Below are positions 45,060 through 54,776 of a DNA stretch of 64,000 nucleotides, in pieces. Source of the stretch: Fen-1135 sp963705275 (lineage in GTDB: Bacteria; Desulfobacterota; Syntrophia; Syntrophales; UBA2185); the NCBI GenBank assembly GCA_963705275.1, contig OY970063.1, positions 310,001-374,000 on the forward strand, in the 5' to 3' direction. Each line of letters begins with the position of its first letter. Position 1 is the first letter of the stretch. Below the pieces are notes generated by a model. It did not search any database. It saw only the letters and a program-made list of their open reading frames with translations, and was not told where the DNA came from. A program made the position numbers and the translations under genes.

Positions 45060-47150
45060 CTAAAAACTGAAAACCCGCCTCCCTCTATATTCTTCCTGTT
45101 TCCCTAAATTCCATTGTTTAACAGGTCGCAAATAACCGACCACACGTGAATATACCTCACAGGCTTCCATACAAATGGGACATGTCTCTTTCTCGCCGCT
45201 TAAATAACCATGCGAGGGACAAACGCTAAAGGTGGGCGTGAACGTAACATAGGGCATGTGATACTCAGTGCATACCTTGCGCACAAATGTTTTTACCGCT
45301 GATGCGTCATTAATTCTTTCTCCTGCATATGTGTGGAAAACGGTCCCCCCCGTGTACCTCGCCTGGATTTCATCTTGAAGATCCAGCGCTTCAAATATAT
45401 CGTCCGTAAAATTTACAGGCAGCTGCGTAGAGTTTGTGTAAAAGGGTTCAGCGTTGCTCTCTGCATATATATCCTGATTGGCGCAGATGATGTCCGCATA
45501 TTTTGCCTTATCAATTTTAGCAAGGCGGTATGAAGTGCCTTCCGCAGGAGTCGATTCAAGATTATAGTTGTTTCCCGTTTCCTTCTGAAATTCTATAAGC
45601 CTCTTCCTCATAAAATCCAATGTCTTCAATGTAAATTTCTGTCCTTCTTCAGATGCTATATTCTTACCCAAAAAATTAAGGCACGCTTCATTCATGCCAA
45701 CAAGCCCAATTGTTGAAAAGTGATTTTTCCAATATTCGCCAAAGCGTTTCTTTACGTCTCTCAGGTAATATTTTGTATAAGGATAGAGGTTTCCCTCAGT
45801 AAATTTCTCCAGTACCTTTCTCTTGGTTTCTAAACTCTCTTTCGCAATGATCATGAGCTTTTCCAGGCGCTCCATAAATTCATCTTCCGTCTTAGACAGG
45901 TAGCCAACTCTCGGCATATTCATTGTAATCACGCCAATAGAACCCGTTAATGGATTCGAGCCGAATAGACCCCCTCCTCGTTTCTCCAATTCCCTGTTGT
46001 CAATACGAAGTCTGCAGCACATGCTCCTCGCATCCTCCGGGTTCATGTCTGAGTTTATGAAATTCGAAAAATAGGGCACCCCATACTTGGCCGTCATTTC
46101 CCACAAGTCGTCAAGATTGCGATCCTCCCACTTGAATTCTTTTGTTATATTATACGTCGGTATTGGAAAAGTGAAAACTCTACCTTTGGCATCTCCATCA
46201 GCCATAACCCGCAGGAAAGCCTTATTGAAGAGGTTCATTTCCTCCTGAAAATCCTTGTACGTTTCTTTCTGCGGTTTGCCTCCAATGATTACACTTTGAT
46301 CGGCATAATACTTCGGCACTGTCATATCCAGGGTAACGTTTGTAAACGGGGTTTGGAAACCCACCCTCGTCGGGACGTTAATATTAAATATAAATTCCTG
46401 TAGTGCCTGCCTTATTTCACTATAATTTAAACCGTCGTACCTTATGAAAGGCGCCAGAAGTGTATCAAAATTGGAGAAAGCCTGAGCGCCGGCCGCTTCC
46501 CCTTGAAGCGTATAAAAGAAATTAACGACCTGCCCAAGGGCGCTGCGAAGGTGCTTGGCAGGCTTGCTCTCAACCTTACCGGAGACCCCCTTGAATCCCT
46601 CCAAGAGAAGATCATACAGATCCCAGCCAACGCAGTATACGGAAAGAAGACTCAAATCATGGATATGGAAATCGCCATCCGTGTGTGCTCTTCTGATTTC
46701 CGGCGAATAAATTTCATTCAACCAGTAGACCTTACTGACTTCGGAAGATATATAATTGTTCAAACCCTGCAACGAATAATCCATATTGCTGTTCTCGTTA
46801 ATCTTCCAGTCTTTCTTCTTAAGATACTGATCGACTAAGTCAACCTCCATCTTATTGGTAATTTCCCTTAATCTGGCGTGTTGATCCCTATAGATTATAT
46901 AAGCCTTAGCGGTACGACGATAAGGAGAAGATAAGAGAACCTCCTCAACGATGTCCTGAAACTCTTCCACTGTCATGACCTTGTCGTCGAAGAGCTTCTC
47001 CGCCAAATTAAGAACCTTTATCGTGAGCTTTCTCGCTATCGCTCCATCAAACTCACCTGTTGCGGCCCCAGCCTTCTCGATGGCGTTAGTTATCTTCTCC
47101 GTATTGAATTTTACTAGTCGGCCATCCCTCTTTCTTATCTTTTCATGCAT
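45060..47150 (-). CDS. nrdD: anaerobic ribonucleoside-triphosphate reductase
   Basis: A 696-residue class III reductase. The N-terminal ATP cone (residues 3-95, RKRDGRLVKFNTEKITNAIEKA) senses dATP; the core contains NVPTRVGFQTPFTN; the C-terminus has the zinc site CPSHGYLSGEKETCPIC and the glycyl radical site RVVGYLRPV (Gly672). ATG with AAGGAAGGGG upstream. It makes dNTPs without oxygen and needs NrdG, encoded 3 bases downstream. Two NrdR boxes overlap its predicted promoter at 47209-47261. Confidence 0.95.
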   Translation of the reverse strand: MHEKIRKRDGRLVKFNTEKITNAIEKAGAATGEFDGAIARKLTIKVLNLAEKLFDDKVMTVEEFQDIVEEVLLSSPYRRTAKAYIIYRDQHARLREITNKMEVDLVDQYLKKKDWKINENSNMDYSLQGLNNYISSEVSKVYWLNEIYSPEIRRAHTDGDFHIHDLSLLSVYCVGWDLYDLLLEGFKGVSGKVESKPAKHLRSALGQVVNFFYTLQGEAAGAQAFSNFDTLLAPFIRYDGLNYSEIRQALQEFIFNINVPTRVGFQTPFTNVTLDMTVPKYYADQSVIIGGKPQKETYKDFQEEMNLFNKAFLRVMADGDAKGRVFTFPIPTYNITKEFKWEDRNLDDLWEMTAKYGVPYFSNFINSDMNPEDARSMCCRLRIDNRELEKRGGGLFGSNPLTGSIGVITMNMPRVGYLSKTEDEFMERLEKLMIIAKESLETKRKVLEKFTEGNLYPYTKYYLRDVKKRFGEYWKNHFSTIGLVGMNEACLNFLGKNIASEEGQKFTLKTLDFMRKRLIEFQKETGNNYNLESTPAEGTSYRLAKIDKAKYADIICANQDIYAESNAEPFYTNSTQLPVNFTDDIFEALDLQDEIQARYTGGTVFHTYAGERINDASAVKTFVRKVCTEYHMPYVTFTPTFSVCPSHGYLSGEKETCPICMEACEVYSRVVGYLRPVKQWNLGKQEEYRGRRVFSF

Positions 47151-47208
47151 AAGATGCCCCTTCCTTGGCTCTGCAATGAAACACGTGTTCCCAGCATAAT
47201 TATTTTAC

Positions 47209-47261
47209 CCATATATTGGGGTAGGAAGTGATCATACTACCATATATTGATATAATCAAGA
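47209..47261 (-). promoter_or_regulatory. nrdD promoter with paired NrdR boxes
   Basis: Minus-strand -35 TTGATT (47256-47261), 17-base spacer and -10 TATGAT (47233-47238). One NrdR box, TACCATATATTGATAT as read on the plus strand (47240-47255), fills the spacer; a second, ACCCATATATTGGGGT (47209-47224), lies downstream of the -10. The boxes are offset by exactly 31 bases, three helical turns, as expected for NrdR. NrdR, an ATP-cone repressor, should silence nrdDG when dATP is high. nrdR itself is not in the window. Confidence 0.8.
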
Positions 47262-47662
47262 CAAAAAAATGCTATTTTTCAATCTTGGTCTATCCTTTCT
47301 TGCAATCGCCAAGTATGCGCAATTGCGTGATATTAAGTATTCATACCCCCTAAGAAATGTCGCTCTCCGTGGGCTAACTGCGATAAATCACCCACATGGC
47401 TAGAGAGTCACAGTATCGCTTGTAATCAAAAATCAGCCTTCTTTGGAGAGCCTTTGTAACGATTGAGACGCGCATGACTTCTTAACGGTTCGGGGTAAGA
47501 AGATGAAATAGGAATACTATCGATAATCATGAGATTCTCGTAAAGACCCTTTATGAATATCCAATGGGGCTTCACGAAGATATGCGGGACAGGCACAACA
47601 TAAACAGATGTGCCATGAACTTTTTCCCAGGGAGATATTCGTGACTATCCTGACTCCGTCCT
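47262..47662. other. 401-base intergenic region upstream of the nrdD promoter
   Basis: No known gene was recognised. A minus-strand frame of about 70 codons beginning near 47640 encodes LMIIDSIPISSSYPEP and RLNRYKGSPKKADF, faintly like a transposase DDE fragment; it has no start or ribosome site. The PHP gene ends at 47663 just before it. Confidence 0.35.
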
Positions 47663-48316
47663 CTATTTCTCCAATGCTCTCTTAACCAGGTCTTCCGAAT
47701 TACGAAACATCGCTATGGTTTCTGTCTCGGCCAGACCTGCTCCCAGCGCAATTTTCCTGGCCATCTCCCTGCTGACAAGATCGTGAGGCGAGTGGGTATC
47801 GCTGTTCAGAATGAGAGGGGCTTTCGCTTGGCGGGCCATGTTCGCAACATGTCCATTTGTCAAACTGTGTCCCTTCCTCGTCGTAATCTCGAGGCATATT
47901 GAATTTTTTGCAGCCTCCCTAGCCTCTTCTCCGGTTATCAGGCCGGGGTGCGCAAGTATATCAATGGGAGATCTCAGGGCGGCCATATTGGTACCTCCCA
48001 CAACCGGCTCAACAATCGTTTCGCCGTGCACAATGATGATCTTTGCCCCTGCGTGTCTCGCGCCCACGGCAAGTTCGTAAATGTATTCCGGAGCAATGTG
48101 GGTAAGCTCTATGCCTGGTATAACCTTTATTGCAATGGCATCCGTTAACTTCTGACACACTTTCATAAGACGGGGAATAATAAAATCGAAATTCGAATGG
48201 TCAGCATGATCGGTTATGGCAAGGGCACTGTATCCGGCGACCTTCGCCCTCCTCGCAAGTTCTGAAGGGATCAGTTCTCCGTCACTGAAAATGGAATGAG
48301 TATGCAGGTCTATCAC
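47663..48316 (-). CDS. PHP domain phosphoesterase
   Basis: A 217-residue PHP (polymerase and histidinol phosphatase) protein. MIDLHTHSIFSDGEL and ALAITDHADHSN hold the first metal ligands, VIPGIELTHI, IIVHGETIVEP, DILAHPGLI and LILNSDTHSPHD the others. It acts on a phosphorylated substrate that cannot be told from the sequence; histidinol-phosphatase-like and nucleic-acid-related forms both exist. It lies near lptF, which diverges from it. Confidence 0.85.
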   Translation of the reverse strand: MIDLHTHSIFSDGELIPSELARRAKVAGYSALAITDHADHSNFDFIIPRLMKVCQKLTDAIAIKVIPGIELTHIAPEYIYELAVGARHAGAKIIIVHGETIVEPVVGGTNMAALRSPIDILAHPGLITGEEAREAAKNSICLEITTRKGHSLTNGHVANMARQAKAPLILNSDTHSPHDLVSREMARKIALGAGLAETETIAMFRNSEDLVKRALEK

Positions 48317-48563
48317 TGGGCGTCACCTCACCGGTAGGTTAAGCAATAGCGATCATTTCACTTTGTCGGCCTAGAGACATTCACTAGCAGATTTCCGAGA
48401 TAAGGTCAACGAACGATATGGTTATTCAAAGAAACGTATAATTGTTTCGCCCTGATGAGCTCTGCTCTCGTGTATAGGACGTACAATCTTTTTCTTGACA
48501 AACATCTTCAAATCCATGTTAGTCTCTGTCATCGGATATAGACTTGATTCCCCTTCTACGCTT

Positions 48564-49745
48564 ATGCTTAAGATAATAGATCGATACATCCTCAAGGAAA
48601 TCGCTTATCCATTTTTCCTTATTCTCTTTGTCCTGACATTCGTTCTTCTTATGGGTAAAATCATACAGCTCATGGACCTCATGGTCAATAAGGGTGTTAG
48701 TTTCATCGATATATCAAAACTATTTCTACTCTTAACACCATCATTTCTGATATTGACCATCCCCATATCGCTGCTAATATCGATACTGATCGGATTAGGG
48801 AGGCTTTCCGGCGACAACGAATTAACCATTCTGAAAGCGTCAGGCATGAGCCTATACAAACTTCTGGGCCCTGTTGCTATTGCTTCATTAATAGCCTTTA
48901 TCATAACGGCTGTCACGAGTCTTTTCTTAGTTCCCCAAAGCAAATATGCAACGAAAAATTTGCTCTTCAACGTCGCAAAGAAAAAAGCGAGCATCGGCAT
49001 TAAAGAGAAAGTGTTCAACGACGATTTTAAAGGAATTCTTCTTTACGCAGAAAGTATTCCTGTTCATGGCGATTACATGAAGGGAGTCATCATCTCAGAT
49101 ACAAGGATGAGTAATGAACCTAGCACCATTATAGCGGAGAAAGCTTTCCTTGTATCGGACCCTTCACTGATGACGGTAACCCTGCGATTGGAAAATGGCA
49201 GTACGCATACGGTCGACAAAAGGCTGAAAAACTATCGAAAAATGGACTTCAGTTCATATGACGTAAATCTCGATATTGAGTCCTCTATTGCAGCGGCAAA
49301 AAAAGTTAGCTCAAAGAGCAGCACAGAGATGACGGTCTGGGAACTATCTCAGGAGCTTAAGACTGCCGGTCTGGAAGATGCTGTTTTCAGGGAAATGGCC
49401 ATTGAATTCTATAAGACGATCACGACTCCCCTTTCATGCATTGTCTTCGGCATTCTGGCAATTCCTTTGAGTCTAAGGGCGCACAGGGCTGTCAGATCAA
49501 GGGGGTTTACTCTCGGCCTCATCATAGTGTTTATCTATTACATCATGCGTCTTGGCGGTGAGGCACTCGTGGAAACGGGGAGACTCTCTCCTCTTATCGG
49601 AACATGGTCTCCCAATATCATATTCTCTCTTGTTGGATTTTATCTCTTGATTAGAGCGGCAAATGATAGGCCTATTCGCATAGAGATACCCATCGTTGCC
49701 TATTTTAAGCAACTGATTGGCAAGTGTGCAAAGAGAACTGATTAA
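48564..49745 (+). CDS. lptF: LPS export ABC permease LptF
   Basis: Start set at ATG 48564 because family members begin with M(L)KIIDRYILKEIAYPF; longer in-frame starts (TTG 48495, ATG 48516) add residues unlike the family. 393 residues. Membrane helices lie at the N-terminus (FFLILFVLTFVLLMGKII), a periplasmic jellyroll-like part in the middle, and three more helices at the C-terminus. ILKASGMSLYKLLGPVAIAS is the coupling-helix region contacting LptB. With LptG it extracts LPS from the inner membrane. lptB is not nearby. Confidence 0.9.
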   Translation: MLKIIDRYILKEIAYPFFLILFVLTFVLLMGKIIQLMDLMVNKGVSFIDISKLFLLLTPSFLILTIPISLLISILIGLGRLSGDNELTILKASGMSLYKLLGPVAIASLIAFIITAVTSLFLVPQSKYATKNLLFNVAKKKASIGIKEKVFNDDFKGILLYAESIPVHGDYMKGVIISDTRMSNEPSTIIAEKAFLVSDPSLMTVTLRLENGSTHTVDKRLKNYRKMDFSSYDVNLDIESSIAAAKKVSSKSSTEMTVWELSQELKTAGLEDAVFREMAIEFYKTITTPLSCIVFGILAIPLSLRAHRAVRSRGFTLGLIIVFIYYIMRLGGEALVETGRLSPLIGTWSPNIIFSLVGFYLLIRAANDRPIRIEIPIVAYFKQLIGKCAKRTD

Positions 49746-50824
49746 TGACTATATTAGATCGATACGTAACTAAAGAGTTTATCGGGTTGTTTGCCCTTGT
49801 CCTGTCGCTGTTCACGTCACTTTTCCTGATTGTTGAATTTTTTGAACGCATAAGAATGTTCCTGAGCAACAATGCCTCTTTCACGCAGATTCTGTCATAT
49901 TTTTTTTTCATGATCCCCACGATGATTTCACAGACCATTCCGGCCACTGTACTGCTCGCCGCCCTCTTAACTTTCAGCACCCTTGCCAAGAATTCCGAAG
50001 TGCTAGCCATGAAAGCAAACGGCATCAGCCTCTATAGGACGTCTCTTCCCGTGTTCATTGCATCAGTGCTGATTTGTATATTGGCTTTTCTCAACAGTGA
50101 ACTTGTTACACCATACAGCAACCAAAAGGCTGACAACATTGTATACGTGGAAGTGCAAAAGCGCGAACCGCTGGGAACATTCAAACAGAACCAGCTTTGG
50201 TACAGAGGACAAAGCGGCATATACAATTTCCGGTTTTTTGATCCTAAAGCATATATTATACAGGGAATTACGATAAATTATTTGGATAACAATTTCACGC
50301 TGACGGCTCGTATCGACGCCGAAAAGGCGGAATGGAAAGATAATAAATGGGTATTCTACAACCTCATGATAACGCGTTTTGGAGGAGAATTTCCCTCGCT
50401 CGAGTGGGCTTCATCTAAAGTGATAGAACTCCCGGAGACACCGGCGGATTTCAACTTTGTTCAAAAGGAAGCCGAAAAGATGGGGTTTGTTGAACTAAAG
50501 AACTACATCACGAAGTTACAGGCTGAGGGATACGACGCGACACGATATTTAGTTGACATGCACGGCAAGATTGCATTTACCCTTGTTATATTCATTCTTA
50601 TTACTATTGGTATTTCCTTTTCACTCATAAGGACAGAGCGAAGCGGCGGCGTCATGCAGAGCATCGGCGTTGGCATTGTCATTGGATTCTCCTATTGGAT
50701 TGTGCACGCCTTCTCCATGTCCTTGGGTCGCTCCGGGTCAATACCGCCCGCGCTCTCCGCATGGTTTGCAAATATTATCTTCGGAGTCGCGTCGGTTATA
50801 ATGTTCATGCGCGTCAAGACCTGA
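49745..50824 (+). CDS. lptG: LPS export ABC permease LptG
   Basis: A 359-residue LptF/LptG-type permease starting in the last base of lptF (TAATG), so the two are translationally coupled. TILDRYVTKEFIGLFALVLS, VLAMKANGISLYRTSLPVF (coupling helix) and C-terminal SIGVGIVIGFSYWIVHAFSMSLGRSG are the family marks. It forms the membrane part of LptB2FG. Its stop faces ahcY across 30 bases. Confidence 0.9.
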   Translation: MTILDRYVTKEFIGLFALVLSLFTSLFLIVEFFERIRMFLSNNASFTQILSYFFFMIPTMISQTIPATVLLAALLTFSTLAKNSEVLAMKANGISLYRTSLPVFIASVLICILAFLNSELVTPYSNQKADNIVYVEVQKREPLGTFKQNQLWYRGQSGIYNFRFFDPKAYIIQGITINYLDNNFTLTARIDAEKAEWKDNKWVFYNLMITRFGGEFPSLEWASSKVIELPETPADFNFVQKEAEKMGFVELKNYITKLQAEGYDATRYLVDMHGKIAFTLVIFILITIGISFSLIRTERSGGVMQSIGVGIVIGFSYWIVHAFSMSLGRSGSIPPALSAWFANIIFGVASVIMFMRVKT

Positions 50825-50854
50825 ACCCCGGCCTTTCCTGATTCGTAAGCTTCC

Positions 50855-52279
50855 TTAGTAGCGGTAATAGTCGGGCTTAAAGGGTCCAGCTATGGGAACA
50901 CCAAGATAATCGGCCTGTTCTCTTGTCAATCTTGATAGTTTGGCTCCCAGTCTTCTCAAATGCAGTCTTGCCACTTCTTCATCGATCTTTTTGGGCAGCG
51001 TGTGTACGCCAACCTTATACTTCCCGGATGCAAGTTCAATTTGAGCAAGGCACTGATTCGTAAAACTGGTGCTCATGACAAAGCTTGGATGACCAGTGGC
51101 ACAGCCGAGGTTCACCAATCTTCCTTCTGCAAGGACAATAATTGAACGACCGGACTTGAGCGTCCATTTGTCGACTTGGGGCTTTATGTTTTCTCTTTTA
51201 CAATCTTTGCTCTTCTCCAAATACTGCATGTCTATTTCACTGTCGAAGTGGCCTATATTGCATACAATGGCTTCATTCTTCATCCTGTCCATGTGCCTGC
51301 CGCTGATGACCCTGCAGCAACCCGTGGCTGTAATAAAGATATCTCCCTTTGAGACGACGTCATCAAGGGTCTTTACGTCATAACCCTCCATGGCCGCCTG
51401 GAGTGCGCTGATCGGATCTATCTCGGTGATGACCACACGTGCTCCAAAACCTCGCATTGACTGTGCACATCCCTTGCCAACATCGCCATATCCGCAGATA
51501 ACAACCATTTTTCCCGCGACCATAACATCAGTTGCCCTCTTAATGCCATCGGCAAGCGATTCCCGGCAGCCATAGAGATTATCAAATTTTGATTTGGTAA
51601 CCGAATCATTGACATTGATCGCTGGAAAGAGAAGTTCCCCTGCTTGCGCCATCTGGTATAGTCTGTGAACACCCGTGGTCGTTTCCTCAGACACCCCAAT
51701 AACGCCAGAAACCACTTCCTGCCAATGTCTCGGATTCCGTCTGAGCGAGTACTTCATGCGCTCCACAATAATCTGCAATTCTTTGTGCTCATATTTCCGA
51801 TCCAGCAGTGACGGATCCTTTTCATATTTAACGCCCTGATGAATGTAAAGCGTTGCATCCCCCCCGTCATCGACTATCAGATCCGGGCCGGAATCGTCAG
51901 GCCACGTTAGTGCCTGTTCCGTGCACCACCAGTACTCTTCCAGCGTTTCCCCCTTCCAGGCAAAAACTGCCGCAGATCCTGCCTTCGCAATTGCTGCAGC
52001 CGCATGATCCTGAGTCGAAAAGATATTGCATGACGCCCATCTGATGTCCCCCCCAAGCTCTTCGAGTGTCTCTATAAGCATGGCTGTCTGGATTGTCATG
52101 TGCAGGCTGCCAGCGATCTTTAATCCTTTCAGTGGCTTCTTGGAACCATATTTTGCCCTCACCGCCATAAGGCCGGGCATTTCATTCTCGGCAAGATCAA
52201 TCTCTTTGCGTCCCCAGTCGGCAAGACCGATGTCTGATATTTTATATGGCAAATTTTTGACACGTTTCAGATATGTCAT
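50855..52279 (-). CDS. ahcY: S-adenosylhomocysteinase
   Basis: Start at ATG 52279 with GGAGG 6 bases upstream; an in-frame GTG four codons earlier overlaps that site. 474 residues. GSLHMTIQTAMLIETLEELG, SCNIFSTQDHAAAAIA and VCGYGDVGKGCAQSMRG (NAD-binding) are conserved, as is the C-terminal KPDYYRY that closes the active site. It splits SAH to adenosine and homocysteine. It lies in a unit with a divergent metK and a DUF502 protein on the same strand. Confidence 0.95.
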   Translation of the reverse strand: MTYLKRVKNLPYKISDIGLADWGRKEIDLAENEMPGLMAVRAKYGSKKPLKGLKIAGSLHMTIQTAMLIETLEELGGDIRWASCNIFSTQDHAAAAIAKAGSAAVFAWKGETLEEYWWCTEQALTWPDDSGPDLIVDDGGDATLYIHQGVKYEKDPSLLDRKYEHKELQIIVERMKYSLRRNPRHWQEVVSGVIGVSEETTTGVHRLYQMAQAGELLFPAINVNDSVTKSKFDNLYGCRESLADGIKRATDVMVAGKMVVICGYGDVGKGCAQSMRGFGARVVITEIDPISALQAAMEGYDVKTLDDVVSKGDIFITATGCCRVISGRHMDRMKNEAIVCNIGHFDSEIDMQYLEKSKDCKRENIKPQVDKWTLKSGRSIIVLAEGRLVNLGCATGHPSFVMSTSFTNQCLAQIELASGKYKVGVHTLPKKIDEEVARLHLRRLGAKLSRLTREQADYLGVPIAGPFKPDYYRY

Positions 52280-52321
52280 AAGATCCTCCACTCCGGTTCC
52301 TAAGGCTTGATGACTCCATGT

Positions 52322-53500
52322 TTATACCGATGCTGCCTGTTTTAATGCTTCAACCATGTCGGTCTTCTCCCAGGTATAGTCATCCAGGAAAAATGTCTTG
52401 GGAAGCTTTCGGTAAATCTTGCCGTCAAGGAGGCCAAATTTTTCAATCATGCCTCTGGGAGACAAGTCGAAGTATTCTTTAATCAGCATATTGATCTTGT
52501 CGTCGGAGACAATTCCTGTACCAAAAGAGTTCACATAGACGGAAATGGGTCTGGCTATGCCTATCGCATATGCAACCTGTATGGCACACTTTTTCGCGAG
52601 CCCCGCGGCAACAATGTTCTTTGCAACATAGCGGGCGCCGAGAACTGCTGAGCAATCGACCTTTTCAGGAGATTTGTTAACTATGGAGCCGCCTCCAATC
52701 TGAGCGCCCGGATACCCCCCATAAAGCTGGACTACGAGCTTGCGTCCTGTCACTCCTGAGTCTGCTGCGCTGCACGAGTTGATGGCTTGCCATTCGCCTG
52801 TCGGATTGAAAAGAAATTCTGTTCTTTCGTCCACCCAACCTTTGAGGCATTCCAGAGCGATGCGCTTAGCCTGAGGCTCTACACTGGCCCTGGCATTGTC
52901 TGGTACTTGACGGTAGTCGACTGCATTGGACATAAGAACTGTCGCCACTCTTTTGGGGATGCCCTTATCATTATATTCTACAGTTATCTGTCCTTTACCG
53001 TCCGGAGCGAATATTGGATTACCGCAATTCTCAAAAGCCCTCATCATCTTCGTGGCCAATACGTAGGTAAGCGGAAGCAACTCAGGCGTCTCATCACAGG
53101 CAAATCCATAGATAATGCCCTGATCCCCTGCACCGATTTCTTTGTATTTGCCCATGTCTGCACGGGTCCCAATATTGATGTCAGGAGATTGTTCTATAAT
53201 GGTATTAAGAATTCCCATTGAATTTCCGTTTAGACCGAGATGATAATCGACGTAGCCTATTGAAAGAACCGTATCGCGAACGATTTTCTCCACATCCACA
53301 TAAACCCGAGTCGCGACTTCGCCACCGACTATACAGAGACCCTTACCCAGGAATATCTCAATCCCGCAATGCGGCATAGTATCCACAGTAAGCCCGATTT
53401 TATGTTCCTCATCGAGGATAGCCGCGATGATATTCGCTGCTATCGAATCGCATACAATATCCGGATGTCCAACCTTAACGCTTTCAGATGTTATTAACAT
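52322..53500 (-). CDS. metK: S-adenosylmethionine synthase, divergent form
   Basis: A 392-residue MetK-family protein. Catalytic residues are kept: His12 and Asp14 (GHPDI), Lys in TGRK, and Lys, Lys and Asp in NKSPEKVD; the GAGDQG loop is also present. The protein is unlike typical MetK at several otherwise invariant points: HPDK is HPDI, GGGAFSGKDP is GGGSIVNKSP, KVDRSAAY is KVDCSAVL and the GPxGDxGLTGR block reads SCSAADSGVTGR. The C-terminal YTWEKTDMVEALK is normal. It makes SAM from methionine and ATP. It directly precedes ahcY (42-base gap), giving a SAM-cycle pair, and follows DUF502. Confidence 0.85.
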   Translation of the reverse strand: MLITSESVKVGHPDIVCDSIAANIIAAILDEEHKIGLTVDTMPHCGIEIFLGKGLCIVGGEVATRVYVDVEKIVRDTVLSIGYVDYHLGLNGNSMGILNTIIEQSPDINIGTRADMGKYKEIGAGDQGIIYGFACDETPELLPLTYVLATKMMRAFENCGNPIFAPDGKGQITVEYNDKGIPKRVATVLMSNAVDYRQVPDNARASVEPQAKRIALECLKGWVDERTEFLFNPTGEWQAINSCSAADSGVTGRKLVVQLYGGYPGAQIGGGSIVNKSPEKVDCSAVLGARYVAKNIVAAGLAKKCAIQVAYAIGIARPISVYVNSFGTGIVSDDKINMLIKEYFDLSPRGMIEKFGLLDGKIYRKLPKTFFLDDYTWEKTDMVEALKQAASV

Positions 53501-53537
53501 TTGTCATCACCTCATACTTAATGATTAATTAGTCTCA

Positions 53538-54206
53538 TTACTCGATCTGATTCGACTCATCAGTCTTGCCCTTGCCGCAGTAAAATTTATCCCTCCTTCT
53601 CGTGTGCTCCGACGGTGTCACTATGCCGACAGAAATAATATATGTTAATGCTTCTTCAACCGACATATGCACCTCAATCAATTCATCTTCGGGTACAATA
53701 ATAAGGTATCCTGATGTCGGGTTGGGAGTCGTCGGCAAGAAGACACTGGCGTAGTTATCCCCGGGCCCCTTCTTGAACTCCAGATCCGGTTTGCCTGTCA
53801 CAAACCCTATAGCATATAAACCTTTCCTGGGAAATTCCACCAGTACGACGCGTTTGAAACTGCTTCTCCTGTCCATAACCATGGTATCGGAGAATCGTTT
53901 GATAGCCTGATAAATAGTCCTTACGAATGGTATTCTATAAAGAAGGTCTTCCCCGGATTGGACTATTCTATTGCCCACATAACTCGCTGTGATGAGGCCA
54001 CAGATGAAAATCAAAATCACAGTTACAATAGTTCCCAGGCCGGGAATGTGGATGCCGAGTAACGTGTCAGGATGATATCTTAATGGGATAATCTTAAGCA
54101 GACTATCCATTATATCTATGAGAAAGAAAAGGATATAGAGCGTCAAGCCTATCGGGACAGTAACAGCAAGTCCCGTCAAAAATATTTGCTTCAACTTCTT
54201 CTTCAA
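53538..54206 (-). CDS. DUF502 family membrane protein
   Basis: A 222-residue protein with two N-terminal membrane helices (LTGLAVTVPIGLTLYILFFLI and GTIVTVILIFICGLITASYVG) and the DUF502 pattern IPFVRTIYQAIKRFSDTM, VVLVEFPRKGLYAIGFVTG and VFLPTTPNPTSGYLIIVP. DUF502 proteins are widespread in bacteria, but their function is not established. It is the first gene of the DUF502-metK-ahcY string and starts just past the panD terminator. Confidence 0.88.
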   Translation of the reverse strand: MKKKLKQIFLTGLAVTVPIGLTLYILFFLIDIMDSLLKIIPLRYHPDTLLGIHIPGLGTIVTVILIFICGLITASYVGNRIVQSGEDLLYRIPFVRTIYQAIKRFSDTMVMDRRSSFKRVVLVEFPRKGLYAIGFVTGKPDLEFKKGPGDNYASVFLPTTPNPTSGYLIIVPEDELIEVHMSVEEALTYIISVGIVTPSEHTRRRDKFYCGKGKTDESNQIE

Positions 54207-54280
54207 TGGTCGACGACCTTCATCCCATTTTAAAAGAGTATTTATTTAACAAAAAGCTGAACTGTTTTCAACATCTATTT

Positions 54281-54315
54281 AAAAAGGGGTTCGGTGCAAC
54301 TGCACCAAAACCCCT
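54281..54315 (-). terminator. intrinsic terminator after panD
   Basis: On the minus strand, a stem of AGGGGTT with AACCCCT and GGTGCA with TGCACC, closed by a two-base loop, is followed by TTTTT (54281-54285). It separates panD from the DUF502-metK-ahcY genes. Confidence 0.85.
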
Positions 54316-54367
54316 CATGAAAGGCAGATCTCGAATTGTTGCTTTTTCAGTAAAGCTCCCGCGAATA

Positions 54368-54724
54368 CTATTTCTCTTTTTTGACTCTGTTCTTATCGTC
54401 CAAAAAAATGCATTTAGGACGCCACTTCTTGGGTGAAGGTTCTTCAACGACAGCATAGCTCGCGACAATAACAATATCACCCTTGGCGGCTTTCCACGCC
54501 GCAGCTCCATTGAGACATATGACCCCGGAATCCTGTTTGCCCTCTATTACGTAAGTGGAAAATCTCTCTCCGTTGGAGACGTTGTATATGTCAACCCTCT
54601 CATAGGGCGCTATATCCGCAGCACTCATCAGCCTCTTATCAATTGTGATGCTGCCTTCATAATGGAGGTTAGCGTCAGTTACTGTCGCTCTGTGCAGTTT
54701 TGATTTGAGCATAAACCTTTGCAT
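54368..54724 (-). CDS. panD: aspartate 1-decarboxylase
   Basis: A 118-residue proenzyme. QRFMLKSKLHRATVTDANL at the N-terminus and the self-cleavage site EGS (Gly-Ser, YEGSITID) that makes the pyruvoyl group are clear, as are the RLMSAADIAPYERVDIYNV and GVICLNGAAAWKAAKGD segments. It makes beta-alanine for pantothenate and CoA. It is 52 bases behind panC on the same strand and followed by a terminator. Confidence 0.95.
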   Translation of the reverse strand: MQRFMLKSKLHRATVTDANLHYEGSITIDKRLMSAADIAPYERVDIYNVSNGERFSTYVIEGKQDSGVICLNGAAAWKAAKGDIVIVASYAVVEEPSPKKWRPKCIFLDDKNRVKKEK

Positions 54725-54776
54725 GTTGTGTATACCCTCCTCCGGAAAAGCAGAACTTCACCATCCTTAGCAAACA

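Noticed and set aside
47440..47642. Possible transposase remnant on the minus strand
   Set aside because: Only a short IIDS...RYKG-like segment with no start, no terminal repeats and no second conserved motif; too weak to call.
53501..53537. SAM or SAH riboswitch before metK or ahcY
   Set aside because: The gaps (37 bases before metK, 42 before ahcY) are too short for any known SAM/SAH aptamer.
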